Source: Setophaga petechia (lineage: Eukaryota > Chordata > Aves > Passeriformes > Parulidae). From it: 64,000 bases of DNA. The notes beneath the pieces are model-generated. The model saw only the letters and a list, made by a program, of their open reading frames with translations. It was not told the DNA's origin and did no database searches. The translations under genes were made by a program, and so were the position numbers. Below, piece after piece: positions 1 through 13,733 of the stretch. The stretch covers positions 18,645,165 to 18,709,164 of the forward strand of contig JANCRA010000016.1 of NCBI GenBank assembly GCA_024362935.1. Reading direction: 5' to 3'. Every line of letters starts with the position of its first letter. Position 1 is the first letter of the stretch.

Positions 1-159
1 ACCTTCCCGCTCCTGAAGCGTGAGAGTGGAATGACACCGTGGTAATGAAGGGGCTGATAGAGGGGAGACAGAGGTGGAACAGCCCCTTCACAGCTTCCTT
101 GGTGCAAGTGACCTGCAAATCTGCTCCCCCAGTGCTTTGATGAGAGATTTTGATGGGAA

Positions 160-540
160 GGCCGGCGGGTGATTGATCCTGCTGACTCATGGACCTGATT
201 CCTCCCTTGAGAGCGATGGCAGCTGCTGGAGATGGGTCAGATTTTGAGGCTAACGGGCTCTGGTAGACTCTGTGGTGTTTTTTTGCTTTGCTTCCAGGCT
301 GGCGGTAGCTGCTCATTAGCCTAATGACCCCAGTTACCCAGCACCATTTATCTGCCGAGGGAGATTTCTTTAAAGGAAGATTTGCGCCTCTGGAGCGCTG
401 TGCAACCCCGAAGGCTTCAAAACCCAGCGAGCTGCTCCCGCAGCCCTGCCGGGGAGCTGATGCAGGGGGAGTGTGCCAGGAATAACCCGCTAATGAGCAA
501 AGCTGCTTCTCCACCCGGCAGCCAGGGAGGCCACAGGAAA
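160..540. other. Candidate conserved non-coding element
   Basis: Contains gctcattagcctaatgaccc with paired TAAT cores, tgactcat (AP-1-like), catttatctgccg and cgctaatgagcaaagc. It also has more CpG than its surroundings. The texture resembles vertebrate enhancers. No alignment was possible, so this is a guess from composition and motif density. Confidence 0.3.
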
Positions 541-2654
541 GGGCAGCAGAGCACAGGCTGCCTGCATTTCCCCTCCTATGCTTTTAGAGGCTGCTTGGCT
601 GGGGATTCACTGCCTTTTCCCTGTTTGCTGCAGGCATGACATCTTCTGTGCCACTGCTTTCACAGTGCTGCATTGCTCTGCTGCTGCTCTCCAGGATGCT
701 TTGGGCTGGAGCTGTGAAATCCATCTTCCCTGTGAATCCTTGTGTGCATGCAACCCTGGAGATGTATTGAGCAAGAGGGCACTTAAATCCCTGGAGCTGA
801 AGTTGGGCAGGAGAAAAGGCAGTGGTGATTGCTGTGGACTTTCTGGGGTGGTTTTGTGACATTCCTACCTCGAGGTGATCAGTGCCTGGAGCTTGAGCAC
901 TCATTGGGTGCAGGAGGAGCCACCCCAGGGCTCAGAGCTGTTGAGCAGCAGCTGGGAGAGCAGCCCAGGGCTGGGAAGCAACTGCCAGGCTCCGGAATGA
1001 TTTAAAGCCACCAGCAGCCTGACGATATGTTGTATTTGGTGACAACATCTGCTCGAGATATTCCTGTCCCTGTTACTCATTCCTGCCCACAGACCAGTTC
1101 AGGGAACTGATCTGATGTAAATAAATGTGCTCAGGGTTTTCTGGGGTGAGCTCAGCTTGTGGGCTGGCATGGATGGGGCATGGGCAGTCCTGATGGCGCT
1201 GGGGCTGGAGATGGTGGCATAGCAGTGATGGTGGTACCTGGGGCTGGACATGGGGGCTTTGCTGGGGCCATGCCGTGGTGTGAAGGTTTTAGGGGCTCAC
1301 TGGCCTCTCACAGAGCTCACATTAGCTTTGACAAGCTCTGCTGAACCCAGGAAAGCACATGGGGCCTGTGCTCCCCATCCCTCCCCCTCCTGTGCCCCGG
1401 CCTTGCCAGCTGAATGGTGCCAGCTCCATCCCAGTGTTCTGTGGGCAGGATAAATCCCTTTGCAGGAAGATGCTTCCAGGGAGCTTTTGTACTGTGAGGT
1501 GATGGCATCTACTCACATCTGCTGACTTTTCCCCTGTCCTTGACACTGAAGTGACTTTAAAACTTGGTATCTAGATTTACCTTAAAATACTGTCTGGCCT
1601 TCATTCACTTGGGATGTCTTGGAATGTGTTGTGGTGAACAGTGCAGAGAGCATTCCTGCTCTGCTGGCCTGAGCTGGAATTCTGGTTGGGATGTGGATGT
1701 GAGGTCACCATGTTTTGGTGAGGGGATGGGATGTGATAAAGCTCAAAAGTGGATTTTGTCTGATGCTGAGGGAGTAAGAGAAGCCCCTGGACTGCCCTCC
1801 CTTAATGCAATTGCTGGAGCCTGTATGTCTCAGTTTGCCCTGTCCTCTGCATGGACTGGCTGCTCCTGTTAGGCTTGAGCACGAGGGTGCTCTGGGTAGA
1901 GAAGGCACCATTGCAGCTACAAATCCCGTGGTTGTCGTACCACAGGTTGTGGTTTGGTTTTTTTTCCCCAAGGCAGAAAGTAATTTCCTTCTGGGAAGCT
2001 CTCTCTCCCCCAGTTAGCCCAGAAATGCAGTGTTGTGCTATTTCCCCAGGTACAATGCAAACGCTGTTCCCAGACTCCCCCTGCTCACCCACCCCTCTCT
2101 CCTCTTTGGGGTGCAGGAACACTGCCTCCCACACTGGAAATGGCCCTCTCATCTGGTTAACAGATGGCTGAGGCATGTTCTGGAGTCAACTGCATGCCAT
2201 GTGGCTGGTGGTCACCATCCTCGGATCAGCCCACAGGAAAAGGACCCTGGAGCTGGGGCTTGGTCCTGTGTTCAGGCTGGACCAGAGGAGGGAGAGCTGC
2301 AGCCACCTGGTGGGTTGTCTGTGGATGGAGGCAAGTGGAGTCTTGGGGTCTGTTGTCTGAAAGGGAAGGCCATCCCAAAAACCACAGGTACCACTGCAGC
2401 TGGGATGCTCCATCATGGTTGTGGTGCAGAGGGAAGGCTCTGATGTCCCTGTGGTCCCACACCAGACATGGTGCACACTGAGAGCCATGGCTACTGTGAC
2501 TACACCAGCTCCAGGCAAGTATTTCCAGCTGGGGCTGCCCTGCCAGCTTGGGATCCTGACCAAACCCCGGGTCTGCACTTCTGTGTCCCTCTGATCCGTG
2601 TGGTGTAAAGAATGGATGCCCCTTTGCAAGGAGAAAAGAGCAAAGACAGGGTTT

Positions 2655-2835
2655 GGTGACAGGGTGGTGAGGCATTGTTGGAACAGGCTGCCCAAGGAAG
2701 TGGTGGTATCACCATCCCTGGAAGTGTGTGGCTGTGGCACTTGGGGTTTGGTGGTGAACGTGGTGGCACTGGGTTAGTGGCTGGACTAGAGGCCCAGCTA
2801 CTGGAGGTCTTCTGCAGATTTTATGAATCTATGAA
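2655..2835 (+). mobile_element. CR1 LINE 3' fragment
   Basis: Reads gacagggtggtgaggcattg...gctgcccaaggaagtggtgg...accatccctgg, then ggactagaggcccagctact, and ends in tatgaatctatgaa. This matches the 3' tail pattern of bird CR1 elements on the + strand. It is diverged and 5' truncated, with no coding potential. Confidence 0.8.
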
Positions 2836-5564
2836 AGCTGGAGCCAAGTTCTGGGGATCAAGTGGCCAAGAGAGGCTTGGAGGAACAGAAGAGCACTGGG
2901 TCTGGGCTCTGTGTGCTCAGAGGCCAGGGGAAATTGCTTTCCAAGGCTGAAAGGGGAGGATGGCTGGGCTCCAGGCAGCTCTTGGAGGTGGTGACAGGGT
3001 CATCAAGCACAGCTGTCCTGTGCTGGCAAAGCCTCTCCTGCCCGGGTGGGACCAGGAGATCTGTAGGGGTTTTGTACACAGCAGAGGTTTCAGGGTTTCC
3101 AGGGCTGTTTGCTGTTCTGTGGCTTGCAGGGGAGGAAGGTGACTGTGTCTATGTATCATAGACCTGGTTTGCTGACAGGAAGGTTTCTTTCTTTGCTCAG
3201 CATTAACATTTCAAGGTGCAGGAACTCTTTGGGCATTAGTGTTTTATGGCTTCACAGGCTGGCTGTTACTGCTTTTCTTTGTGGGTAGGGTGAGGGAGCT
3301 GGAGGGGCTGAGTGGTGAATGGCCCTTTGAAGGAAACCAGCCTTTTGGTCAAACCCCTGTGGCCATGGGAAGAGCTGCCTGACCTGGGGGAAGAGTCAAA
3401 GCCCCTTGGTAGTGAGGAGAGCAGGTGGTTCAGCTCTCAGACTGGATCTGGATCTTGCATACAAAAAGCCAAGGTTGCCTGTGAAACGACACCCAAACAT
3501 GACCAAATAGGCCATGGCTTTGCCAGATCACTGCCTGGCTTGTGGAAGAGCCAGGTCCCAGGAAAAGGCCCTGCCTGTGCTCCCCTCTGCTGCTTCCTCC
3601 AGACCAAGAAAACAGGAGCTGTTGGTGTTCCCTGTGATAGATCCCTCAGCAGTAGCTTGGATCAGTGTGTGTCCTGTCCACGTGGTCTATCAGTAGGGTC
3701 AGTGTATTCCTGTTCCCCCAGGGACCATGAGAAGGTTCAGGACATTAAAAAATGGAAGTGCTGGGATTTTCAGGCTGTGTCCTCATCAGTAATGCCTTGG
3801 CTCTGGCAGGAGCAGCTCCCTGTGTGAGGCCCTGCAAAGGAAGAGGACATAGCAGAGAGGGCAGCAACATATCTGGTTCTGTTTTTTCTGTATGAACAGA
3901 GGCTGTTTTGGGGTTCCCTTGCACCACCCCTGTACAGTGCTCTCAGTGTGCTTGAGCCCCAGGACCAAATGCATCTGCCTTCCAACAGGGAAGGGGCTCT
4001 CCTCACCATCTTCATGGTGACCTGATGGCCTCCAGCCTTCAGCCACAGGAACGAGTGACTAGACTTGGAGGTGCCTGTTTCTGGGCAAGAAACCAATGGT
4101 TTCATCCTCCAGGCCACCAAAGCAGACAGATTTTTCTGGGCAAAGAGGGGATCCAGTTTGGTGCAGGTCTCAAGGTGGTAGCACAAGGAGCCTGTGATGA
4201 GAGATTGCCTTCTCTTTTGGAGTCACCATCATGAACCAGAGCATGTAAAGTAGGGCTGAGAGACTGGAGTAAATTGGATGGTTTTGAGCATGGAGATGTG
4301 TTACAGTGCAGTGCTTTACTCCTTGCCACTGCTCCACTGTTGTGTGTTGTCCCAAAGCCTTTGGGAATGTTCCTTCCTGGCTGACCTGTTTCAAACATGA
4401 TGCTGAAGCAGCACCCAGTGAGTGGCTCGGCAGCCCCTGTCAGCTGAGCAATCCCAGCCTCCTGCCAGGGAGTGAGGCCATTAAATCCCAGTCTCCTCTG
4501 GGAGCTGATGGTCTGATATGGGAGATGGAAGGAGCGTTGCTTTCAATTTCCTTTTGATCCTAATGAGCCAGTGTGGGAGACTCAGATGGCTTGGCTGTGT
4601 TGGGGGCTGTTAGCTCCAGCACTCAGAGCTGCTCTCAGGTCGGCTTTGCTTCTCAGTTCTAGGAAATGGAATAAAGAGAAAACCACTTAGGAGGATTTTA
4701 ATCAGAACTTGGCAGAAGAGCTTAAGGAAACCCAAGAAATCTTCTGACAACCACACTTCATGCTGAGATTGCCAGTGAATGGGAAGGGCAAAGACAGGGC
4801 CTTGGCTCAGGTGGGTTGGGTTTCTTCTGGCTCGTTTAATGGGATGCCATTAGCATTCCTGCCCTCCCTGGCTGGGAGGGGAGGGGGAAAATAAACCTTC
4901 TTCAAAATGCTGGAGACTTGTCAGCTGGAAATGAGGCTGAGTCTTCTGGGAGTTGATGATGAAAGTCATCCCAGACCTGCTGGCGATGGCCAGCATGGTT
5001 CAGGAGGAGGAGTTGGTGTAATTTTTACTAATAGTGGCCTTGGAGTTCGAGAGAGTCTTGTGGTATGGTTGGATTTCTTCAAGAGGTTGATCTTGGCAGG
5101 CTGGAGAGGTGGGTCTGTGTGAAGCTCTTGAAGTTCAGCAGGGCCGAGTACACGGTCCTGCCCCTGGGCTGGTGCCATCCCTAGCACAAAAACAGGCTGG
5201 GTGGAGAATAGATTGAGCACAGCCCTGGGGGAGGGGGCTGGGGGTACTGGTGGGTGACACATTGGATGTGGCCTGGCAGCATCTGCTTGTAGCCCTGAAA
5301 GCCAACCTGGGCTGCATCCAGAGGAGTGGAGCTGGCAAGTGGAGGGAGAGGGCTCTGCCCTGCTCAAGTGAGTCCCCACCTGCAGAGCTGCCTCCAGTCT
5401 GGAGGACCAACAGCAGAAGCTGCAGGAGTGGGTTCAGAGAATGCCATGGAGATGCTCAGAGAGCTGGAGCTCCTCTGCTGTGGAGCCAGGCTGGGAGAGC
5501 TGGCGGTGTTCACCTGGGGAAGAGAAGGCTCCAGTGAGACCTTAGAGCCCCTTTGACTGCCTAA

Positions 5565-5879
5565 ATGGTCTCCAGGAGAGCTGGAGAGGGACTTTGGACA
5601 AGGGTCTGGAGTGCTAGGACAAGGGGAAATGGCTTCCCACTGCTAGAGGGCAGGGTTAGATGGGATATTGGGAAGAAATTGTTTCCTGTGAGGGTGGTGA
5701 GGCCCTGGCACAAGTTTCCTAGAGAAGATGTGGCTGCATCGTCCTTGGACATGTTCCAGACCAGATTGGATGGGGGTTGGAGCAACCTGGGATAGTGGAA
5801 GGTGTCCCTGCCCATGGCAGGAGATTGGAAATAGATGAGTTTGAAGATCCTTTCCAACCCAAACTGGTCTGTGATTCAG
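5565..5879 (+). mobile_element. CR1 LINE 3' fragment
   Basis: Includes gggaagaaattgtttcctgt, gagggtggtgaggccctggc, a damaged gccaggttggatggggcttgg-type segment and ttccaacccaaactggtctg before tgattcagtg. It covers part of the reverse-transcriptase C-terminal remnant and the tail. Truncated and inactive. Confidence 0.88.
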
Positions 5880-7495
5880 TGGTGCTGAGCTGTTGCTGGT
5901 GAGTGCTGTTGGGAGTGAGAAATCTGCTCTGAGGTTCAGAGCCTTCGTGGATGATGTCCGGTTTCCAGCTAAGATGTGTGAGCAGTGGACAAACCTGTTG
6001 CTGTTTTATCTGGAGAGCTAATGAAATCTCAGCTCTCCACATCCTCACTTAGAGCTGATGCTAAGTTTCCCATAACATCTTCTTAGTCCAAGTTTCTTGT
6101 CTCAGCTGCAACTCCTTTTGTAAATTGTTATTTTGGAATATTTGATTAAAAATCCATGGAGTGGTGTGAGTAGCTTGACCATTTAGGGGCAGGAGAGTTG
6201 CAGGAGCAGTTCTTGCGTGTGTGTCCTGCAGCTGGGTAACCCAAACCAGCTTTTGTTTTCTGATTCCTGGGGAGGGGAGCATGTAGTTCTGGTTTACGAG
6301 TGTGGGCCTGGCAGAGACCAGAAATTGCTGAGCAGATACCCCCCCCCCAAGTTGTGTTTATTTGTAAAGGGCTTTTCAAGACTGCATTGTACCACTGCTT
6401 TTTGTTTTACTGATATTCCAGCATCTGGACTGTTTTCCTAAATGTGCTTTCATCCAAGGAGAGATTAAGGGAGTGAGAACTGTTCTGATAAAGCTGCCAA
6501 AAATAATCTTTGCTTGAGACTAAGTACTGCTCTTGGGACTTTGTCTTGTAAAACAATTTGTGGGTGAGCATGAAGAACCATCCTAGGAAGCCCCAAATGC
6601 TCCAGATTGTTGTTCCTGCTGGGAGGGATTGGAGGACTATAAATTTTCCACGAGAGTGTTTGAATTTGTCACGTGTTGCCTGAGGTGATCTAATAGCAGT
6701 CAGGGAAGTTTGGGGAGTTTGTGGCTGAGTGATTGAATCCCTGAGAGGGAAGATCTGCATGCAGTGTGGTCGGATTGATGGGAACACTGCTGATGCACGT
6801 ATCCATCTTCCTCACACCCCACAATGGATTGCTCATGGATGGGTTGTCATCTCCTGTGACAAGCTGATGTAATGAGGGTGATAGCTGGTGTAACTTTAGG
6901 TGTTGAGGATGTGACGGTGGCAGTGTGATGCAGATAATCTGTGAGGTTTTGTATGAAGATCCATCTGAAAGTAGGTTGGTGCCACATTGGAGTAGTTTGG
7001 CTCTCAGCACCTGCCGAGGTGCCGAGCTCAGCAGAGCACAGCAGCCTTCATGCTGCCCCCTTTGTCATTCTCCTTCTGGCAGTGTTTTTGCTAAAAATCT
7101 CATGTCCTTATGCTGTGACTTTGTTTGACAACTTGTGCAGTGACAGGGAGCTGAACTTCTTCCTTGATGAGCTATGTAGGTACACACAGCATGTGTTCTC
7201 CAAACTTGCGTGGCCCTGAAGCAAAATATGGTTTGGATGCCATCTGCTTCCTAAAGGGCAGAGTTAGAGCTGCTGGAGGGAGCTTAACACACTTTTGTGG
7301 GCTCTGTGTTGCCTGTGCCTCTCCCAAAGGACCTGGGATTGGCTGCTGTGGGTCAGCTCAGTTAATTCACAATCAACAAGGCACTATTAAAAGCATGCTC
7401 ATAGGAGGACTTTCTCTGAGACTCTTGGATAGTGGCTTGTGTATCCCACCTGGGAATCCCACCATGGCCTGTGAGCAGGTGATTGAAGTCATGAC

Positions 7496-7568
7496 CCACT
7501 GAATATCCTGAGTTGGAAGTAACCCACAAGGATCATCAAATCCAACTCCTGGTAGGCTTGACTCCATA
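7496..7568 (-). mobile_element. CR1 LINE tail fragment
   Basis: gagttggaagtaacccacaa then ggatcatcaaatccaactcc is the reverse complement of a CR1 subfamily 3' end. Short and diverged. Confidence 0.65.
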
Positions 7569-8456
7569 AACAGTTATGATATTAACCTGGAGGAGATAGT
7601 GTGGGTGGGACAGTGTTCCTACTCAGGGATTTCTCTTGGCTCTAGGAACAGGAACTCTGGAAAGCACCATCAGAAAGCATCATCAAAAACCACCTTGGTG
7701 TCTCTGCCTGTGGAGCTCCTCAAATCCCCAGGATGGCTGAACACATCAGTGCTGGCTGGGAGCCATTCTGGCTCCTGCCTGGGGTCATGGTGCAGGATGG
7801 GGGCCCTGGCTCTGGAGACTCTCTCAAGGGTTCCAGCTGGCTTGTGACCCAATGAGGCTGAAAGTAGCGACTCTTCCATCTGGGCCAAGAATTTGTAAGG
7901 GTTTAATCACCCTGTCCTGGCACTGGGCTGGCATGCTCTTCCAGTGTCAGATTTACTGCTGTTGGCCCCTGAATGCCCAGTGCAGCTTGCTTTTAGAGAA
8001 CCCTGCTTGCTTTTATGGGACCAAAATTAACATCTCAGCATAGTTAGACTTTTTAGTATCATTTGAATGTCCAGCACTGCAGGTCTTCAGCTGGTTTCTT
8101 ATGGTGAGGTGATTGTACTGTGTGTCCTTCTGAGTGAACTGTGACCAATTTGGTGAACATTTTGGTCTTCTCCCTTACTCAGATCTTCTCTGCACAGAGG
8201 AAAAGAGTCTTTTATCTGGGTGTATATTTTGTGGCCAGGGCTCCACGTTCCTTCCTGAGCCATGTGTAGCCTGGTAGTGTTTTAGTGGGAAGAAACTGAT
8301 GGCTGAAGCAGCTGCCTGGGCTTCACCCTACAGAGGAGATGGTTTGGGGGAAGTGGGGATGCAGAGGGGTACTGCCTTGGGCTTGAGGCTTGATGCAGAG
8401 TTTCATTCCTGAAGCACTGCAGGTTGTGGGATGTTGACATATGGATGTGAGTGCAC

Positions 8457-8556
8457 TGCCTGGAGAAGTTTGAAGTTGTCTCTGCCCATGGAAGGGGCTT
8501 GGAACTGGATGAGCTTTAAGGTCCCCTCCAACCCAAACTTTTTTGTGGTTCTGTAA
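8457..8556 (+). mobile_element. CR1 LINE tail fragment
   Basis: Contains tctctgcccatggaaggggc, a gagctttaaggtcccctccaacc core and a degraded terminal ttctgtaag. About 100 bp, 5' truncated. Confidence 0.8.
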
Positions 8557-8737
8557 GCTGAGTTTGGTTCTGCCAGGTGATCATTTCAGATCAGTGATGT
8601 CCTTCTCTGTGGTCTTTGCCCCAGCATTGCCTGTCTTCTTGTTGCTGACAGCTTCAGTGCCTCTGCCATTCCCTGCTGTTGTCCTGGTGCGAGAATCAAG
8701 AAAGCTGGAGGAGCCAGGTGTGGTTCCATCTTAGTGT

Positions 8738-8845
8738 TTCATAGACTCACAGGCTGGTTTGGGTTGGAAGGGGAAGGGTCTTTTAAACTCACCTCATCGT
8801 CTTCTTGCCATTGTCCTAAACCACTTTCAGCCCAGCCAGGTTTTA
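8738..8845 (-). mobile_element. CR1 LINE tail fragment
   Basis: tcatagactcacaggctggt then ttgggttggaagggg is the inverted CR1 tail, 180 bp from the + oriented copy. The inner part is diverged, so its end is approximate. Confidence 0.65.
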
Positions 8846-11800
8846 GGAAAAGCTCTCTGGATACAGATGGTATTTGGTGATGATCTCTTGGAAAATGGGA
8901 GATCTCAGTGGAGAGCTTCCTCACAGGTTTGTGTCCAGCCTAAACGTGGGCACAGGAGCCTTGCTGCCTCCTTGTGCAGTCATTGGGGCTTTGCTGCTCC
9001 CCCAGGAGGTGTCCTGGCTGCTCCTGGCCACCCCTTCCCACATGGACGCTCAAGGGTTTGTGCAACCATGTGGGGAATTGGGTCAGGGACATGATCCAAT
9101 TAAAAGCTGTGCTGAGTGGCAACGAAAGCAGGTTTTAACCAGGCAGTTTCCTGACAGTCCACAAATGCCTGTTATTAGGAAAAGAGGGCTTTGGACCACA
9201 GCAGGAATAAACAGCCATGGGTGGATTGTGGTGGGGTGGTTTCTTCTGGTGGTGGTGCTGGTCCATGAAGGCTTGCTGTGTTGGTAGGCAACTGTAGGGA
9301 CAACAAACCCGAGTCCCACTTGGATTCTGTCTGGTGAGTCTTTGTTTTCTTCCCAGGGAGCCCAGTCTCACTCCCTTGTGTCTGTTTCGAGGCTGCCGTC
9401 GCTCATGGAGAGCCTCTCATCAGACGTTTCTCAGGCTCCTTCTCTTGAAGGGTGCAGCCAAGGGCTGTGGTCACAGGGGAAGACTGGAATTGCACTGCAC
9501 CCATGCCCATCCTCACTGCCTGGGGCGAAGGGGGGTTGCCTTCAGTAATCCTGACTAATCCTTTAATCTGTATCAACACTGATAGGTATTAAAGCAGCAG
9601 ATAAGGTTCAGACCATGGCTTGGAGCTCAGCGATATCCCCACCCTCTTCCAGCTAAATCTGGGCTGATTGTGCTTTCTCTTAAGGGGACCGTGCTTGTTT
9701 GCTGAGCAGCTGCACTGGGTTGAGAGGGTGGATTAGCTATTCACAGCTGGAACATGCCCTTGTTGCTGGGCTCCAGCTTGCCAGACAAGTCCATTGATCT
9801 GTCTGTGTGTGTTCCTGGTAACCAGCGTCCCGTGCTTCCTGGAGCAAACCCCTCCAGGTTCGTGTTCCTCTGGCAGTCAGCAGCAGATCTGTAGCCTCCT
9901 GCTTTTTATCTGTGTTATTCACCTGGATATAAGCCTGATTCAGTTGTGGACACTTCACAGAGTTCTTAAGCAGGAGCACAAAGCTTTCCAGTGCTGTGGA
10001 TCTGCAGTTCCTTGCTGCCTGCTGCTCACAGCAGGATTTCCCTCCTCCCCCACCTCCAGAGCAGGACTCCCACCACCACCGCATCCTTCCCCTCCAGACC
10101 TTCTGCACTCTATTCTTTTTGGGCATCTTTCCTCATGGCTGAGGTGTGTGATGTTTTCACTTGTATGGCTCCTGGGCGCCTCCAGTTACCCCAATGATCC
10201 AGCACTATGAAGGCAGGACTCCAGAGCTGCCTGTCCCGTGTTTGGTGGGCACCAAACCAAGCTGTTAATGCTGGCTAGAGCCACTCCTGCTCGAGTTCAC
10301 TGTGCAAAACAAGCTGTCCCTATTGTTGTTGTTGTAGGCTCATCCGCCCTTTCCCTGTCCTCTTCCAGCTTCTCCCCATGCTCCTGGGATTGCTCCGAGT
10401 TTGCCACCGGTTCCCTCATCAGCAAAGCCATGGTTAATCCTTCCCATAAATCCTTTAAGCTGTCAGCAAACAACCCCCTTCTTAAAATTCTAGCACGCAA
10501 GCTTGGCTGGGACAGAGCCTGTCTCACAACCCCAAAGTTTCATTTTTGTTCCCAGATTATCACCTCTGGTCCTTCCTGGTCCCAGTTTTGGCTGGCACTG
10601 CAGGCTTCTCACCATGGCTATGGAGCAATGGATGGCTCATGCATGCGTGTGGCCTTCCATGGTATATCTGAGGTGTAAAAACACTCAGGTTCTGGATTAC
10701 CTAATGAGGGGGTCCAGGTGTGTCAGGTGCTTTGAAGTCACAGATGAGAATATGTTCCTTAGATTGCATGTGGATGAAGTCTCATCTCTCTGAGGAGCCA
10801 CCTGTCCTGTGGGACAGAGTGTGTTGTCTAGACGAGCTCAATATGCAGCTGATGGGGCCAAAATGGGCTAAAAAATAAGAGTAAAGCTTTATTGTGGTCA
10901 TGCTCACCTGTCTGCACCCAAACTCTCACATTTTTGCTGTTTTGTTCTCCGTCATGACTGTTTGGCTCTTTTGGGTTTGTTTGTTCCTCTAAAAACACAA
11001 GGTTGGGTCACTGTTTTGGGCTGTATTTTCATTGGTGATTAGGTTAGGAGCTTCAGGTGTTGCACATCTTCATTTGGAGGATCTCTGAATATCCCTTCCT
11101 TTAAAAGCTGACATCCTCCAAGGCATTTGGCAGAATCCAAGAGAACAAAAAATTGGTTTCTCAAAGTCTCAACCGACGTCTTGAGTTTCTCTTCTGTGAA
11201 ATTTGGTTTCTCCCTTACAAACTCCTGATGAAATACACTTTAGAATTTATGGGATTCTCATTACAAGACTGTCATACAAGAACCACAAACCTTTTTCCAC
11301 TGTTGATCCCAGTGGGAGGAAAGGCTCTGAGACTCCCGGAGGAGTATTGAATGGCATCTTGCTGCCGAGTGGCTGCATCTGGGAATTACTCAGTAAAACA
11401 GAAGGAAGGGGAAAAAAAGGTTAATGCAGTGTTGGCAGCAGGCAGCTCCAGAAGCTCGTGTCCTTCAGGCTGCCGTGATTCAGCCTGGTGACTTGAGTGC
11501 AGGTGGTTCTCAGCTTATCCCTCAGGACTGCCAGAGGAAAAAGGATTTGGAGGAAATACCATATTAAATCTAAATTTCTGAAAAATTGATTTTTTAAAAT
11601 TGATTTTTTTGGTAAAAAGTGCATTTGTCAGCAGGGGCTAATTGTAAAAGGCACGTGGCTTGTGCACGCAGCCCTGTGAGCACCCTCTTTGCACAGGCTG
11701 TTCTCCTGTGTTTTTAGCTCTGCACCAGTCAGGATTCATGGAGCAGCCAGCTCTGTCCTGATGCCTATAACACCACAGAAACCCTAGGGCTGGATTTGGG

Positions 11801-13651
11801 GTGAGCCGAGGTGGGAGGAGAGCCACGGGCAGATGCCAGGCAGCTGCAGAGCTGCTCCCATGAGCCCTGCTCCTGCTGCCAGCTGCCATTGTGCTTTCCA
11901 GGAGCTCTGCTGAGGGTCAGCCTCCAGGCTTTACCTGCTTTCTTGCAGGCTGCTGTGATGATCACCTACCACCAGCAAGCGTGGGCTTGAGCAAAAGCCG
12001 GTCACCTGGATCTACAGGGTTTTATTTATTATTATTTTTTTTTTGCAAGCAGGCTGGGTGATCTGCGCTGGGCTGTTGGCACTGCATCCTGTAGCATATG
12101 ACAGATAATCAGCCTGGCTGCTGGCCCATGCAGGAGGTGAGGCTCCTGTGGATGTGTGACCTGGGAAGGCACGGCAGCTCCATAAATCACTGCCTGCTGC
12201 TGCCCGTGCCTTGTGCCTCTCTTCAGCTTCTTGGTAAATTCAATATTGCAGCAGGGCTCTGGATGGCTCCTTGCCACTGGGTGAGCTTGCAGTCAGTGTC
12301 TGTGCAGGGCAAGGAGGCAGGGCAGGCTTCTGTCCAGGCCCCTCACCCCCTTTAATGTCATTCCTCAGACAGAAAATAACTTGGATAAACTGCTGTCTTT
12401 CTGTGTTCCTTGTGCTGGGGAGCACGGCTCCTTATGGACACAGGACTCCTGCCCAGTCCTCCTGATAATGGCCTGAGTCTTTAAAAGCCAAGGATTGGTG
12501 ATAAAGGGTGGGTTTTCTGGGTTTTGAGGGCTCGTGCTCAGTCATGGGGTGCATCAGATTTCTACTTTTTGGGGGTTAAACTTACCCAGGTCTCCACTGC
12601 TCTGCTGGGAGCAACCACATGCTGGGAATGGGGTCTGTGCTGCTGAGCCTTTTTCTAGAAGCAGTGAAAGCATCCTTTGGGGGTGCCAAACACCCCATTC
12701 CTGGAGGTATCCTCAGAGAGAAGTCGCTGCTGCCAGCACCCTGCTCCAGGAGATGGGAAATGCTCAGCTCAAGGAACAGGACTCCAGCCAGCAGTGTCTG
12801 AGGATGGCAGCTGTGGAGACTGCCAGCACAGAGGGCAGAGAGGGCACTTGCTCCTCTCTGGGTGGGAAGGGAAGTTGCTGATGTGATGGAGAAAGGCTTT
12901 TTCCCTCTGCCAAGCTGCCTCCCACGTCTCTCCCTGCCTGCACAGCGCTGCCCAAGGCAGTGTCCTCAGCGTGACTCCAGCTGCGTGCCAGCTCTGGCTC
13001 TTCACTTGCTCCTCTGGGATGTCTGTGCTTCTCCTCTTAGTTTGGTGTGTCCCCTTGGCTTTTCCCAGGCTTATTTGTTACTTATTTGCCTAGCTCCTGT
13101 TACCATATCCAGGAGGGTTCTTCAGGTCCCCTTATTCCTCCTGTCCCTTGGTGTTCCTCCATGTCAAAGGAGTGATTTCCAGGCTTTTTACCAAGTTTCA
13201 GCTGTTTAATCCCGTTGAGCCCCACCCAGCCCCAGGTCCTTTACCAGTGCCCATGCAGGTTTTCTCAGGCTTTCATCCCTGCAACCATCAGCTTCCTTCT
13301 CTGAGACACTGCCCTTCAAATGCCAGTGTTTGGTTTTTAGTCTCCATGGCCAAGGAGCATCTCTGGGATCCTGTATCAGCTGTGCCCCTCTCCTTTACCA
13401 ATAGCCTCTTGAAGGCCCTTGGGAAGCTCTCTGGTTGTCCCCACATGAGCTCTATGATGTTGAGGGGACATTGCCATGGTCTCTGCTGTAGAGAAGACCT
13501 GGGTGGTTTTCAGACAGGCACCAGTCACCTACTTTGGCTTGGTAAAAGCCAGCATCAGGTCAGATGTTGGCGGAGATCCCAAATGGTGGTAAGGGTGAAC
13601 AAGGAGGACTTTTGCTACCAACACCACTCCAAGCACAGGGGTTGCACAAGT

Positions 13652-13733
13652 ATCCATCCATCCATCAATCCATCCATCCATCCATCCATCCATCCATCCA
13701 TCCATCCATCCATCCATCCATCCATCCATCCAT
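13652..13733. repeat. (ATCC)n microsatellite
   Basis: About 20 copies of the tetramer in ZNF609 intron sequence, with one atca interruption near 13664-13667. Both strands remain open as HPSI- and MDGW-type repeats, which are not genes. Confidence 0.97.
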
